NCBI GenBank assembly: GCA_034509425.1
Contig: JAVTVJ010000130.1
Location: 2,287,501 to 2,351,500, forward strand
Length of the DNA stretch: 64,000 nt
Direction of reading: 5' to 3'
From: Eopsaltria australis
Taxonomy: Eukaryota; Chordata; Aves; Passeriformes; Petroicidae
The notes beneath the pieces were generated by a model. That model had not been told where the DNA came from. It did no database searches and was given only the letters and a program-made list of their open reading frames with translations. Positions 37,986 through 49,555 of this stretch are shown here, piece after piece; within the stretch, counting starts at the first letter, position 1, and each line of letters starts with the position of its first letter. Made by a program: the position numbers and the translations under genes.

Positions 37986-40900
37986 GGCAAATATGGGTGA
38001 CTAGAACTCTGGGTTATAATTATAATCCCTTTTTCAAAAGGATTAAAGGCCCCAGAACCTCAAGTTATTTGTGCCTCTGGGGGTTCTAGAGCTAAAGCCT
38101 TTAGACTTCACACATACCATGAAAAGGACATTGCTTCAGCTTTTACAAAACCTGAAGTTACTAACAGCCTAAATTTTGCACTGAGTGGCTCAACTTGGTC
38201 TACAGGCCATGTATTACTGTTTTCAGTAATACAATGACTACTCAAAGCTAAGATCAGAACATCTTTCAAGGTATTTTTGTTTCAAAAATACTGGTCTGGA
38301 GTCCCTCATTTCCTGCTCAACCTGACAACAGAGGAAACCCTGAGAAAGGGCCAGTCCTTTAGAAATAAGAGTGTCCATTACATACCCAATACTTCTGCCC
38401 CTGTAGGACATCCCCCTAGACTGATGCCTTGACTCTCTTTGCCAAACGGTAAATCCTTCAGATACAAAATGCTTGATCTCTCTGTGCCCCCAAGGAACCA
38501 CTTCAACATTAACAACATTAAGGAACTGATTTGGGTTCCCTCCTTCCTCTCAGTTCAGAAAACAAGTAACAAAAATCTTCATGAAGTAGTTAGAAACCTT
38601 TGGCTTTATCACCAGAACATATATTTGTATGATTTGCAAGTTTTCCTTTCTTATAAGAAGTCTGACTTCATAGTTCAGCACAGTTTGATCCAGAGATAGT
38701 TGGCATCTTGACAGTGAGTAGATAAGTAATGTTTTCATGCAATGTGACAGTAGTTAGTGTGTATAGCAGAGTAAAGTAATTGACTCTCCTGATTTATTAC
38801 AAATGCTATCAACACAAAATTCACAGTAAGACTTTCATTATACTATGTTTTCTGTATAAACATCTCCATGGGTTTTGTCGATCCATTTTACATCCAAAAA
38901 AATGTAACAGCGGGGATGCATAAAATATAAATATGTCTGAGTCTGTATTTTGACTATTTCTAAGAAATATGCTTTAAGCAATTAAAATGATAAATAGAAT
39001 AGGAAAGGAAGCTACTTCATTGTTTAAATCCAGCATTTCATGCTCAAATGATCTCTCAGGATCTCTCTCTTCTTCAAATTGTCCTTCAATTTACCTGGAT
39101 TTCCCCCTTCCCCCAACCTTGGAGGAAATGAGCTACAGACAGTTTAGGGGGAGATCAGATTTATGTGTCTTAAACACTATAAAGACTTATTATATATTGC
39201 AGACAAAAGCTAGACAGTCTCTGCCAAAAACCCAGTCTATACATCCCTAGCTGCAGACTGACTTGGTGCCATAACCTGCAGTTTGGAATGCGTTTAAATC
39301 AGGCATTACCCAAGGTACAGATCAGGTGCTTCCAACCACCCAAAAAAGTGTGTGCTGAGTGTAACCGTGTGGATGCTGCTGGCTTCACACAACTACAGCA
39401 CAATGGAGGAATTTCACACCACGTGATTTGTGACACCCGACCCATCTGTACGATCCACCCTCCAGGGCTTCTGGAAGTGGAGCACTTCTCTCCTAAAAGG
39501 CATCAAAAAGCTTCAATCTGAGTCTGTCTTGTGCAAGGCTAGATTTAAAGCTGGGCTTTCCAAGGACAAACTGGGGGCCAGACACAAAACATATCACTGT
39601 ATTCACACACCTGTCCATGTGCCAGGTGAGGATGAAGACTGAATACTTGGAGAGGGAACAGTCTACTTGGGTATTTACATGAACAAACTGGCTACAGTCC
39701 TCTGTCATATTTGGCTGTCAAGGTGGGAAAATTCAGTCCTGAATGAGATAATGCTTTTGCCTTAATTGTGAAAAACTTTGTTCAGCATTTGGGTTAGATT
39801 TTCAAATATCACTCCTCTGGATGGCTACACATGAGACATTCATTAAGTGCAGTGTCAAACGAGCAGATGAAAGTTCTATCACTAAGTATTTTTTTCCAAT
39901 TCTACGATTCTTTCAACAGCTAGAAGTACACAGTAGCACTCTTGTCCATCAGGAAGAGTCTGTGGATCAGACAGATCCTACTGGCTGGAAATCAAGATAA
40001 CTCCCATAGAGATTTAAAAAAAAGTGAATTGACTCTATTCTAAAACATTAAAGGCATTTGTTGGCAAAAAAAGTATACATACTGTGTTTGCATCTGAAAA
40101 AAAGATCTTGCAAATGTTTCTTTGCAAAACAGCCATTTCTTCTATTCCCACTTTTACATCTGTATGCCAGCAATAATTTGAAGTCTTTATTTGCAAATCA
40201 TTATTTTTAAATACAGGTAGGAGGTTGCATGTATTACTGTGGATGCTGATCCAATAGCCTTCTAGAAAAGCAGAGCTTCTACAATCATCACAGACTACCT
40301 TTAGAGTCCTAGGATACCTTGGAGTCACATTCCTTTTTAATTGGGCTTATATATTTACTTGCTTACACATCCAAATGAAATACAAAGATGAGAGCTAGGA
40401 ATTCCTGTAATTATCAAGAAGTAGAAGTGAAAAAAATACCCCTCTCCATACCTTTCCTTCTTTGTGCTATTTCATGCCTTCTGTGGGCCAAAACTCCATT
40501 TAACTCTACCCTGAGTAGTAAAAGGAAGAACAAACACTCAGAGGGCATAACCAGAACATTTCTTTATACATCACAGACAAGGATTGAGCTGATAATCTAT
40601 AGTGAAAGTCCATCAGTAGGGCAGAAAGGTTCTCCTTGTAGTAGGTCAGTAAAGCTCTCTCCAGCACAGTATAAATTTGTTTACACAGCAGGTCTGGTTT
40701 AAGACTGTCAGGTTGTTTTTAAAATAATTTCATATGATCTTCATGAATGGTCACTGTTTGCTACTCAGATCTCCAGAAGGAGTCGCAACAAGAGATCATA
40801 CTACCCGTTGTTGCAAACAAAGCAAAATTCTCTCTGGTCTGCAGTGGAAGGAACTATACACAAGCAGCCTAATCTCCTTAGCCCCCAAGGTGTCTGCTGG

Positions 40901-41124
40901 TGTGATCCAAGGACATGCCAACTTGGGCCAGACCCCAGCAGCCAGATCTCTCTGTAAAACCCAGCTTGCAGAATGCACACAGCCAGAGACGCGTGCCCAA
41001 CCTACTTGCACATAAACAGCTCTCTTGTCACAGTCTTGTTTAGGCCTAGGTCCAGTGACAAAACATTCTGCTAATGAAAACAAAACATGACACTCAATCC
41101 TGCCTTCCCACAGGCTGAGAGTGA
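37986..41124. other. Noncoding unique sequence, no gene seen
   Basis: Open frames are short (up to 104 codons at 40388-40702 plus). At 39889-39915 a TTTCCAATTCTACGATTCTT stretch could be the last bases of an old CR1, but there is no adjoining body. Otherwise I recognise nothing. Confidence 0.5.
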
Positions 41125-41180
41125 AACAGTGCTTTGTAAAGTAGTTATTGCCACCATTTTAGTCATGACGAAATGAGAGT
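41125..41180 (-). mobile_element. Possible MIR-like relic
   Basis: CAGTGCTTTGTAAAGTAGTT, ATTGCCACCATTTTAGTCAT and GACGAAATGAG follow the reverse strand of MIR-type repeats (GCGCTTTACA, ATTATCCCCATTTTACAGAT, GAGGAAACTGAGG). Only about 55 bases match, so the family is uncertain. It is too far from the relic at 42275 to be the same copy. Confidence 0.42.
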
Positions 41181-42274
41181 TTGATTCCAAAAGCTAATCC
41201 CTTGGTTTGAATGAAATTAATCTGTCTTGTGTCACTCGTGTTCAGAGAGAAGGTTTGTCTTTATTAGGCTACAGTGTTAAATCAGACATTCATTGGAAAA
41301 GCTTCCTTATCTACTCCAACAGCCAAAATTAGCACAGGCACAGAACTGGTGCTCTCATACTTTGTAATGTTATAGGGCTCATCTCCAGAAACAGCTATCA
41401 CAGAATTACTGAAGATTTTCTACTTTTCAATGCACATAAGGTGGCAGGAAGGACATTCATCCTCTTTCTGTCAGGCAAACACAGCTGTTCCCTACTGTCC
41501 TCAAACCAAAACCTTCCAGGAGGCAGAGCAGGCAGGGCCTCCGGGAGCTCCCTGCCAGGCTCCAGGCTTTGCAAAAACTTCTGCAAATGCACTTCAGTAC
41601 TGACCCACCTTTATTATTCAAGCTCCCAACTTCCACTGAACACAACTGCTAATATTAAGTCAGACTTCAAGGCAAACACCATTGCCAGAGTCCTCCAGAG
41701 ACACCAATGAATCTGCCCAGTCTAGGGAAGTATCATGGTAGCTATGACTTCCTGCCTTTTACAGGTGATGGAAGCCAAGAGGCTCAGGAAATCCATCCAG
41801 GGCAGGCGGCAGGACTGTGTTCAGAGTACTGCACAGTTCTCTCTAGCCACCACTCCCTGTGTTATGCCTCAGAATGTATGGAAGAAAGGACAACTTTGTT
41901 CTGAAGCAAGTATGTCTTCATCCCAACTTGTGCAAAAGGGGATCAGTACTGCTAGGGACCAGGATGGGGATGGGAGCAGCTGCTCCATATATTCACATAA
42001 TCAAGATATCCAAATGAAAACATGCGGTTGTAACGGTTGCCATTTCTGCCTGCTAATTTTTCCCCTGTTACTGCATTCATAACTCAGCCTGCCTGACATG
42101 CGTGTGTACATGACAGTTTTGTATTTGCCAGAACACTTACAAATCTTCCTATAGTCAAAGTATCTCCAGGCCCCTACTGAGATGCAGTACCCTTTGTTTA
42201 GATAGCACACACAAGCTTAAAGACAGTTCCTTCCAAAGGAATTTCAAAAAGAAGTGGGTGAGGGAAGGAAAGAG
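41181..42274. other. Noncoding unique sequence, no gene seen
   Basis: Overlapping frames at 41441-42082 on the plus strand and 41398-41645 on the minus strand (up to 115 codons) have no domain content. I take them as chance. Confidence 0.5.
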
Positions 42275-42397
42275 GAGAACCGAGGCACTGGGAGTTCAAG
42301 TAACATGTTCGCAGTTGAACAGCAAGCCTGGAGAGAGCTGGGAATTAAAGCCAGACCTCCCAGGGCCCAGCTCAGTGCATTAACCACTAGACCCTCG
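42275..42397 (-). mobile_element. MIR-type SINE relic including its tRNA-like head
   Basis: Read on the plus strand the order is CCGAGGCACTGGGAGTTCAA, GTAACATGTTCGCAGTTGAA, CAGCAAGCCTGGAGAGAGCT, GGGAATTAAAGCCAGACCTC, then GTGCATTAACCACTAGACC. This follows the reverse complement of MIR: CTGAGGCACAGAGAGGTTAA, GTAACTTGCCCAAGGTCACA, CAGC, AGTGGCAGAGCC, GGGATTCGAACCCAG, TCTTAACCACTA. The TTAACCACTA end is the tRNA-derived head, so the element lies on the minus strand and is nearly complete from head through core. It is strongly diverged and inactive. Confidence 0.65.
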
Positions 42398-43528
42398 TTC
42401 GTGAAAGCCTACTCCCACTTTCAATTGCATAGGAAATTGGAGCATTGAACTAATACTTGGCACCAAGCATCAATACTGATGGATCACTTAATTTCCCAAT
42501 ACCTCAAATCATCACTGCACACATCGTGGTCTCTTGCTCTGCAGTATATACAATATATAGTCTATTTTCACAAAGCCACAAGTAATTGTTGCTTCATCCG
42601 TTAAAGAGTATTTTGGCTGAGTAGAGGTTTTTTGTTTTGTTTTTGTTTGGAAACCCTGCCAAGAAACCCTCTTTGGTGGATAGTAACACATTTAGGGACT
42701 TGTTACATTACAAGTTAAAAGGAAAACTTGATTAAAAATTATATCAAACAGAATGGAGTTGGCTGAAGAATCAGAGCATCAAAGAATGGGAATCTTTCCC
42801 AGTAAGGCCAAAGTTACTGCCCAGGGTCCATGGCAAACAATGGAAGTATTCATCAGAAGTGGTGCACCTTCCCCATTAAATGTTTGCAAGAACGTAGAAA
42901 AGCAGAGCTGGCCCTGGTATCAACAGGCCAACTCTGTCTTAGAAAGAACTGCAGTCCAGAGTCAGTCACAGTGGCCACAATGCATTTCAAATTTCAGCCA
43001 TCCTTCACAAAGCAGGCAGATCATGTTTCCTGAAGAACTCAAGAGTTAGCTCACAGGCTTCCAAGGCAGCACTTTCAGAAGTGCCACAGAGTTTCACATA
43101 TGTCCATGCATACACACACAGACATCCCCAGTGCAGATTTCTGAGGCTTTCAGGAGGCTTGCACACGTACAAAGTGCTGCCAACACGAGCCAAAGTCCAC
43201 AAACCCCAGCTCTAGGAAGGAGTACACACTACAGCCCTGTGTCACTGCTGGAGCAGTAGACAGCAGCTTATCACAAGTGCCCTGGCAACCTACAGATCCC
43301 CAAAACCTCTTGAGAGGGTCTTCTGTTTTGTTGCTGTCTTTGTAATAACAAGGGAATGATTTGGATTTCAGTACACACAAGAATCACTTGGATTGGAAGA
43401 TGCCCTTGGTTTAAAACTGAGTCCAAGCCAGTTGTAGGTTAACACCAGCAGCCCCCAGCACTGAGCTGCAACAGCTCCATCACCTCAGTAACCCAGCCAG
43501 CTCCTTCCACACTGTGGCTTACCCACAG
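42398..43528. other. Noncoding sequence upstream of the candidate exon
   Basis: No recognised gene. Open frames up to 98 codons (42753-43049 plus) carry no family features. The last 30 bases, ending in TGGCTTACCCACAG at 43528, form a passable polypyrimidine tract and splice acceptor. Confidence 0.45.
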
Positions 43529-43636
43529 ATGGTAAAAATACAACTCAATGAGAATGAATCTAGCAATGAAGGGGAAGAAAGACAACCACCATTTTCTGAA
43601 TTTATAGAAAGGTACAACAGTTCTGCAGATACTGCT
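43529..43636 (+). other. Candidate 108-base coding exon, unidentified (speculative)
   Basis: The segment follows an acceptor-like ACCCACAG and ends at GCT|GTAAGTGTG, a donor with the full GTAAGT core. Its length is a multiple of three and it is open in the frame starting ATGGTAAAAATA. The 36 predicted residues are hydrophilic and acidic (NENESSNEGEER near the start, PPFSEFIERYN near the end), unlike the Leu/Ser/Cys-rich chance frames elsewhere in the window. I do not recognise the protein. No partner exon is identified nearby, the base before the donor is T and not the preferred G, and 108-base open segments with splice-like ends do arise by chance, so confidence is low. Confidence 0.28.
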
Positions 43637-45500
43637 GTAAGTGTGTTACCTGTGGGTAGGAGAGGCATTCACTTCCCAGTCATCAGAAGAGCTAAGCCCA
43701 CCTCAGAGGGGACTCTGAAGAGGAATCAGTGAAATACCATGGTCCCTTCCTAGCTGGAGACCTTGTTGAAAGGACCCAGTTCCTGCATCATACGAAGTCT
43801 CTCTTTGGAACTGAAGCAAAAGATCAAGGACTGAGAGATTCTAGGAAAAAAATCTGCCGGCCTGCTTCAGAGGGAAAGCAAACGTTCTAAGTCTGTGCAA
43901 AAATGCAGTGCATTATTGCACAGATCTGTGAACCCTTCCATGTGGATCCATGCAAGGCTGAACTGCTGTGCTGCCATTACCAATGTGCTCTGTGCATTAC
44001 AGACACGTCTCAGCTTTGCTCATCTGTCCATGTGGTCAGATCACCACAGCTCAAGAGCTGAGCCATTCTGGCTGCTCATGGAAGAAGCATTTTTAGCCTG
44101 AAGCAGGTGTGAGATCATTCCTCCAAATATTTTTGCCATGGTGAGCCAAACTAAGTTATATTGTCTTTCCTTTCCCACAGGCCAAGAACACAGTAGGGGA
44201 CAGTCATCACAGTGTAGCTGGCACATGAGAATTTTGATTTTGAAAAATGGAAAATAGTTAGAAAAGCAGAAGACATTTTCAACTCTCTCTGCAAAAAAAA
44301 GAAAACAAACTCCAAACCTGTCTAAAAACCAAACTTGTACATTAAACAGGGGTGTCAAATAAAGTCACAATTTTAACCTGTGGGGAAAAAAAACCCCAAA
44401 ACCAAACCACCCAAATGAAAAAAAACCTATTTTAGTGACCAAGTCCAGGACATTATACAGAAATCCCAAGTGAATATGAAGAAGAGAAAACAACCAACTG
44501 TGAGCACAAGCTGCTCCCAGTGGCTCAACTCAATGAAAACTGTGGGTGTGTATGTGAACACTTCTTCAGTGAAAGATCAGGATGCTTCTTCACACAGCTC
44601 TCAGACATCTGTAACAGCTGAACAGCCACTGGTCTAGTTCCAGCCCTCCACCTTTTTTATTTTTTTTTTTTCCCCACACTAAGTTGATTTTATAGCAATT
44701 GAACAATTTTCCTAACCCCGACTGCATGCTGCAAACATTGGTGCTACAGCATGGACATTATGACTTTAATAAAACTAGAAGCAGCTAATGGTTAACAATA
44801 AAAAATAATATTTTTTCTTCAAGCAATTAAATTGTAATATAGGGCTCTCTAATTCCTTCCTGTCTGGTCCCACGGGCCTAAGAATAAGGCAACACAAGAA
44901 ATAAATAATGTGTTGCTGTTACACTACTTCAACCAAGTCTTAAAGTCTCTACAGGAAAAATATTGTCTCCCTCATTAATTCTGAAATCTCTTTTATGGTT
45001 TCATATATCAAGTTACCTTTCTGCTAACCTTTTATTTATCCGCTGGTTTACTGCTTTATATTTCCAATTCAGCATTATTTTAATGAGTAATTTGGCTTTG
45101 ATAAGTCTATGACACATCACAGACAAATCTATGCACATTTAGCCCAGCAAACACTCCAAAATAAGCAGGCACTCAACATTCAAAAAGCTTGCAACATTTT
45201 GCAACCGCACCTTGATGTTAGTTTGTTTTTATATATTCCCTTCCAAATGCAAGTAACTTCCCAGCTCACTTTAACAAAGATGTAGTAGCAGCAGACAAGA
45301 AAGGAATTATGTTAGAATGGAGGGTTCAATAAGCATTTAGACATGAGTATTACAGCATCATAATTTGATTTCTAAATCAGACCCTGAATAACCCACATGG
45401 AATGAAAGAAACAACCCCAAACCTGCAACTTTAACATAATCTGAAACTACACGCAATCTACTACTAGGGAAGCTGTAGAGGATCTAGGCAAGATCAGTCC
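43637..45500. other. Noncoding sequence with simple tracts
   Basis: An A/C-rich low-complexity patch lies at 44382-44430 (A runs alternating with CCCC and CCAAACCACC). A T tract lies at 44653-44675. The 105-codon minus frame at 44041-44358 is not recognised. No gene is visible. Confidence 0.55.
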
Positions 45501-45504
45501 TTCA

Positions 45505-45541
45505 GTGCTGGGTGCTGTACCAACAGATAGAGCCCTCTTCT
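45505..45541. repeat. Possible MIR/L2/L3-type relic
   Basis: GTGCTGGGTGCTGTACCAAC then AGATAGAGCCCTCTTCTAAA recalls the amniote motif CTGGGCGCTGTACAAACA, followed by a GTCCCTGCCC-type continuation, found in old LINE and SINE ends. The match is only about 35 bases. Confidence 0.3.
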
Positions 45542-46994
45542 AAATGTTTTTATGAATAAATGAATAATGGGATGGGAGTTACATACAGGTATCAAAAGGC
45601 TCTATGGGCAAAACAGCTTCTCAAGTCTACAGAGTAATTTGTAAGCATCTGCAAGATTGTACTTATGTGAAAGAATAATGTACAGAGTACAGAAGGGAAA
45701 CCTCAAAACATGCAACCATAACATCAAGAGGCTTTGCACAGGGACCTTGGACAAGAGAAAGAATCTGTACCTTGAGGTGAAATCAAAAAGGGACTAAAGA
45801 TGGGAAAAGCTTCAAAGTACCTGCTGGGCTAAAAGGAAATGAGAAACCCTCTAGTTCAGCTCAGCATTTTTTTCTGGTTTTTAGGAGCTGTGAGAATTAC
45901 TCAGAAACTGTAACCCCATGTTGAATCCAAAGCAAGTGCAAGCTGGAGGTTCTGCTTCCACCACACCATCCTTCAGGGTTCTTCTACCAGCCACAATGGC
46001 CTGTCCCTCCTGAGCTGTGTTTGTCCTGGGCAAGAGGCACCTGATCTCATTTACTGTCCCCACCAGGGACAAGCATTTCAATGAGAAATGGCCCTCTCAT
46101 GCCACCTGGGCTGCAGATCTCCTGCATATAATGCAACCCTGATGTTACATAACTTGCATTGTGAAGATTCACAGAAACTGCTCAATGTATCACTGCTCTT
46201 CTGAAAATATGGCAAATCAGTTATAAGAAAGTATTAACTCTCAATATTGCAAGAAGATCATCATCCCAGGTCAAAATGGGATGGGAATAAACGGGGTTTG
46301 GCTTGGTTTCTTTTTTTATCATGGCACAGTACCTTTTCTGGAGTGTGCACTAAGGATAAAGAGTCTACCTTCTCATTTGAGAGGAACTGCATTGGGGTAC
46401 AGATCCTAAGGCACCAACTTAATGAAAAAATGAAGCTTTTCAGTGCTGGCAGATGTTTAAAGTACATGCCTGAAGTGAGTGTGTGTTAACCAGCTTGGCT
46501 TTGCTGCAGACCTCCTCTGCCTGGTAAGACTCCCTGGTATTTCACAATGACACATGTGCCCCAACACCCACACACACCACTAGCATCTTCAGTAATAACG
46601 ATGTGTGCCCTGGAAATAGTAGTTATTGTAGCTCTAAGCCCTGCATTTTATGAGCTTTGAGTAATTCTTCACATTCAAAAACCCCATTCCAAAGGAGAAG
46701 AATAACAAAGTTTAAAAAGAAAAAAGGAAGGACGGGTAGCAGTTGGCATGAACACAACTGAGCACCAGAAATTTTTCTCTTTCTCCCTGCATGCAGTTTT
46801 AGTTGCATGTACAGGCTGCTGCATTCAAGAGTTTCACCAGTTCCACAGTAAGTGAAATTCTACTTCTGACCAGTCTTCCAGAAAGTGAAGCTCTAACCAC
46901 CTCTGAGTTACAATAATTACTTATACACAGTGCTCTCGGACCACATATTCTCCCTATAGGCAAGAGGAACTTTAGGCAAGCAGGTAAGTATCAC
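45542..46994. other. Noncoding unique sequence, no gene seen
   Basis: Only short chance frames (up to 80 codons) and ordinary noncoding sequence. Confidence 0.55.
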
Positions 46995-47500
46995 TAGCCT
47001 GATTCTGCAAGCCCAAGGCACTGAGGGGGCTTCTGGCTCATTGGAGATTCCAACGATGAGCCAAGGCAGAGCCCCAAACTCGGATCTGACCCACGGCCAT
47101 ACCACCAGACTTCAGCGCTGCAACCAGGGACAGATGTCACTCAGCTGGGTTATGCACCACACACTCACACCAAACGTTCCTGGACCAGGAGGCAAAGCCT
47201 ATCACCTTTGCTGGCAAAATGAAAATGCTGAATTAAGGATTCCATCTTGTAAACACTGCCTGTGAGACATTCCCAGGGATGTCCCTGCTCCACAGCCGAG
47301 AGAGGCAGTGATGCTGTCAACTGGCTGCAGGTCTTACACACTCAGTCAAGCCACAGCATGCAAATGATCTAACCCTTATCCAACCTCAAATCCTCATCAA
47401 ATGTATCTCAAGCACTTCACAAGCAGGTCTGTAAGTCCAAGCTAAAAACACACTCGTGAGTAGACCTCAAAGTCAACAAGACTACTGAGGTGCACAAGGA
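46995..47500. repeat. Possible old amniote semi-palindromic repeat relic (two short blocks)
   Basis: Two blocks resemble one scattered reptile/bird repeat pattern: AGCCTGATTCTGCAAGCCCA at 46997-47016, and CACTCGTGAGTAGACCTCAA, AGTCAACAAGACTACTGAGG at 47451-47490. The recalled pattern is CCTGATTCTGCAAACCCTTA, then ACTCATGTGAGTAGTCCCAT, then TGAAGTCAATGGGACTACTC. The roughly 430 bases between them are unmatched. The family name is not known to me with confidence. Confidence 0.33.
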
Positions 47501-49325
47501 CAATGTACTGGAGTATGAGACTGATCTTTCAAAAACTGAAATGGCTGATTGCCACAGTCTTTTCTAGAATGCAGATTAGCACTGGAAATTATTAAATGTT
47601 AGGACATCTCATGTCAGTGAATTATGCCTCCATTTACACAGCGTAAGGTTCACCAACTTATTTTCATTTAGAAAAGAACAACATTCATTTTTTTCTCCCC
47701 TCTGCTTCTCAGTTACAAGCATTTGCTTAGGAATGCAGAGAAGACATGAAAAATATAATGAAGCTGCTTTTTAAGAGAGAATTGTTTGCTGCCGCTTTTC
47801 AAAGATGGTATTGTTGCAGTCACATGTAGGACATGTCTGTATCTTTGATTGACAAAAAAAAGGTTATTCATACTACATGTAATATATATTTAACACATCA
47901 ATATGTAAGTGTATAAGCATAAATACTACAGTACACACTGAACTGTTTAGATAAAACATTTGTCAGAAAGGACAATGTCTTAAATCACACAGAGCTAAAC
48001 AGAATTGGTTTTGGTTTATGGAGTGTATTTATTCCATTCTATGAAACTATTATTTCTCTTGTTCTCAGCTGGGGCTGAGAGTGGTATCACTGTCACCACG
48101 AAAACTCTATCTACAAAATGCTCTGTAAAAGCCTGAGTTATAATATCAGGGTTTAATCAGCCCTAACCCCACTAGCTTAATGAGGAACAATTGTGTAAGT
48201 GGGAAAATGATTTATCTTGGGACTGTGAAGCAGATAATTTTGGTTAAATTTTTCCAGATGGCTTCAAACCCTGAAAACTGGCCAAACCCTTTACCTACCT
48301 ACTGAAAGAGCTTGGATGCCTTCCCTGGCTGATTCAGAAAAAGAACATGTTGTATATAATCTATATGGCATGACACCCCCATTCTTGGCCACCAGCACAG
48401 GGATATAATTAATCAGCATTAGCTGATACGTGTTTTTCTTTCCATTTATATTAGAAATGCAGATTAAACACAAACTTCTTACGATCTTTGGATATGACAT
48501 TCTCCCAGTGAGCTCTGATGAAGGGAAATGAGAATGTGCTGCATCGCAGCAGCACCAGAGCTGTCTTTACAAAAGAAAACCACAGCCAGTAAGTCATCCT
48601 TGCTTCCCCAAGCACTGGGCAAGGAGATGCTGATTGATGATTTGGCCATTACAGGCGTCTCCTAAAGGCCTCCTGCCTGGCCTGTTTAGCTTCCTTCAGC
48701 AATGCCCCAGCACCACCAGGCTGCATCCTCCACAGCAAGGAGATGCAATGCACCAGCAATAAGCAAAAAAAACAGGCAAAGAAAAAGCAGCCAGTCAAAG
48801 AGGAACAACCACTGGCAAAGCATGGCAGGACAGAGCAGAGGCAGGAGACAAGCTGGGAGAACTCAGCAAGAACCTTTTCAGTAGGAAGCATGTTGAGAGG
48901 GAAGTTTTAATTTCAGGGTTTCCTCCCTGGCGGCCTGGTACCAACACTTTGACTGCAAGGACAATTCCTTTATGAGACAGGAAATCATTGATAGTGCAAC
49001 TAATTCTCCTAGTGACGCAATTATCTGTTGGAGCTGAAAGAATTCAGTTTTCCTTCAACTTACACAGACTTAGAAAAATTGAAGCCAAGAGGTGGATTTC
49101 TGGATCTAATCCTATCACTAGCACAACATGAGACTGAATGGATTTTGCTGAGAAAAGTGAATCTTAGCAAACAAGACTGAGTTTGAACATCAAAGAGAAG
49201 GCTGTGAAAGACAGCTGAGCATGAGGACAGAAGGGACACAGAATTTCTGTTCTTAGTGGCTGAGAACAGACTTGGCAAAGAGCTACCAAAAATGGTGTGG
49301 AAAGCATTGATCCTGGTGAGAAAAG
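47501..49325. other. Noncoding unique sequence, no gene seen
   Basis: AT-rich with short runs of TA near 47880. Opposed short frames at 48649-48891 are chance overlap. No repeat is recognised until the CR1 that follows. Confidence 0.55.
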
Positions 49326-49555
49326 AATCACAGAAACATTAAATGTCTTGGGCTGGAAGGGACCTTGAAGTTCACCCTGTTCCACCCCCTGCCATGGGCA
49401 CAGACACCTTCCACTATCCCAGGGTGCTCCAAGCCCTGCCCATCCTGGCCTTTGACACTTCCAGGGATGGGGCAGCCACAGCTTCTCTGGGCACCCTGTG
49501 CCAGGACCTCCCCACCCTCACAGGGAAGGATTTCTTCCTAATCTCCATCATCTTC
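49326..49555 (-). mobile_element. CR1 LINE 3' end, 5'-truncated
   Basis: On the plus strand the block runs AATCACAGAAACATTAAATG, GGGCTGGAAGGGACCTTGAA, a CCCTGCCATGGGCACAGACA segment, CTCCAAGCCCTGCCCATCCT, TTCCAGGGATGGGGCAGCCA, TCTCTGGGCACCCTGTGCCA, CCACCCTCACAGGGAAGGAT, TTCTTCCTAATCTCC. This is the reverse complement of the CR1 3' untranslated region, so the element lies on the minus strand with its 3' end at about 49326. It is the best-preserved repeat in the window and resembles young passerine copies. The 71-codon open frame crossing it (49343-49558 plus) is not a gene. Confidence 0.93.

Noticed and set aside
39889..39915. TTCCAATTCTACGATTCTT as another CR1 3' end
   Set aside because: Only about 20 bases match and no CR1 body lies upstream, so it is not separable from chance.
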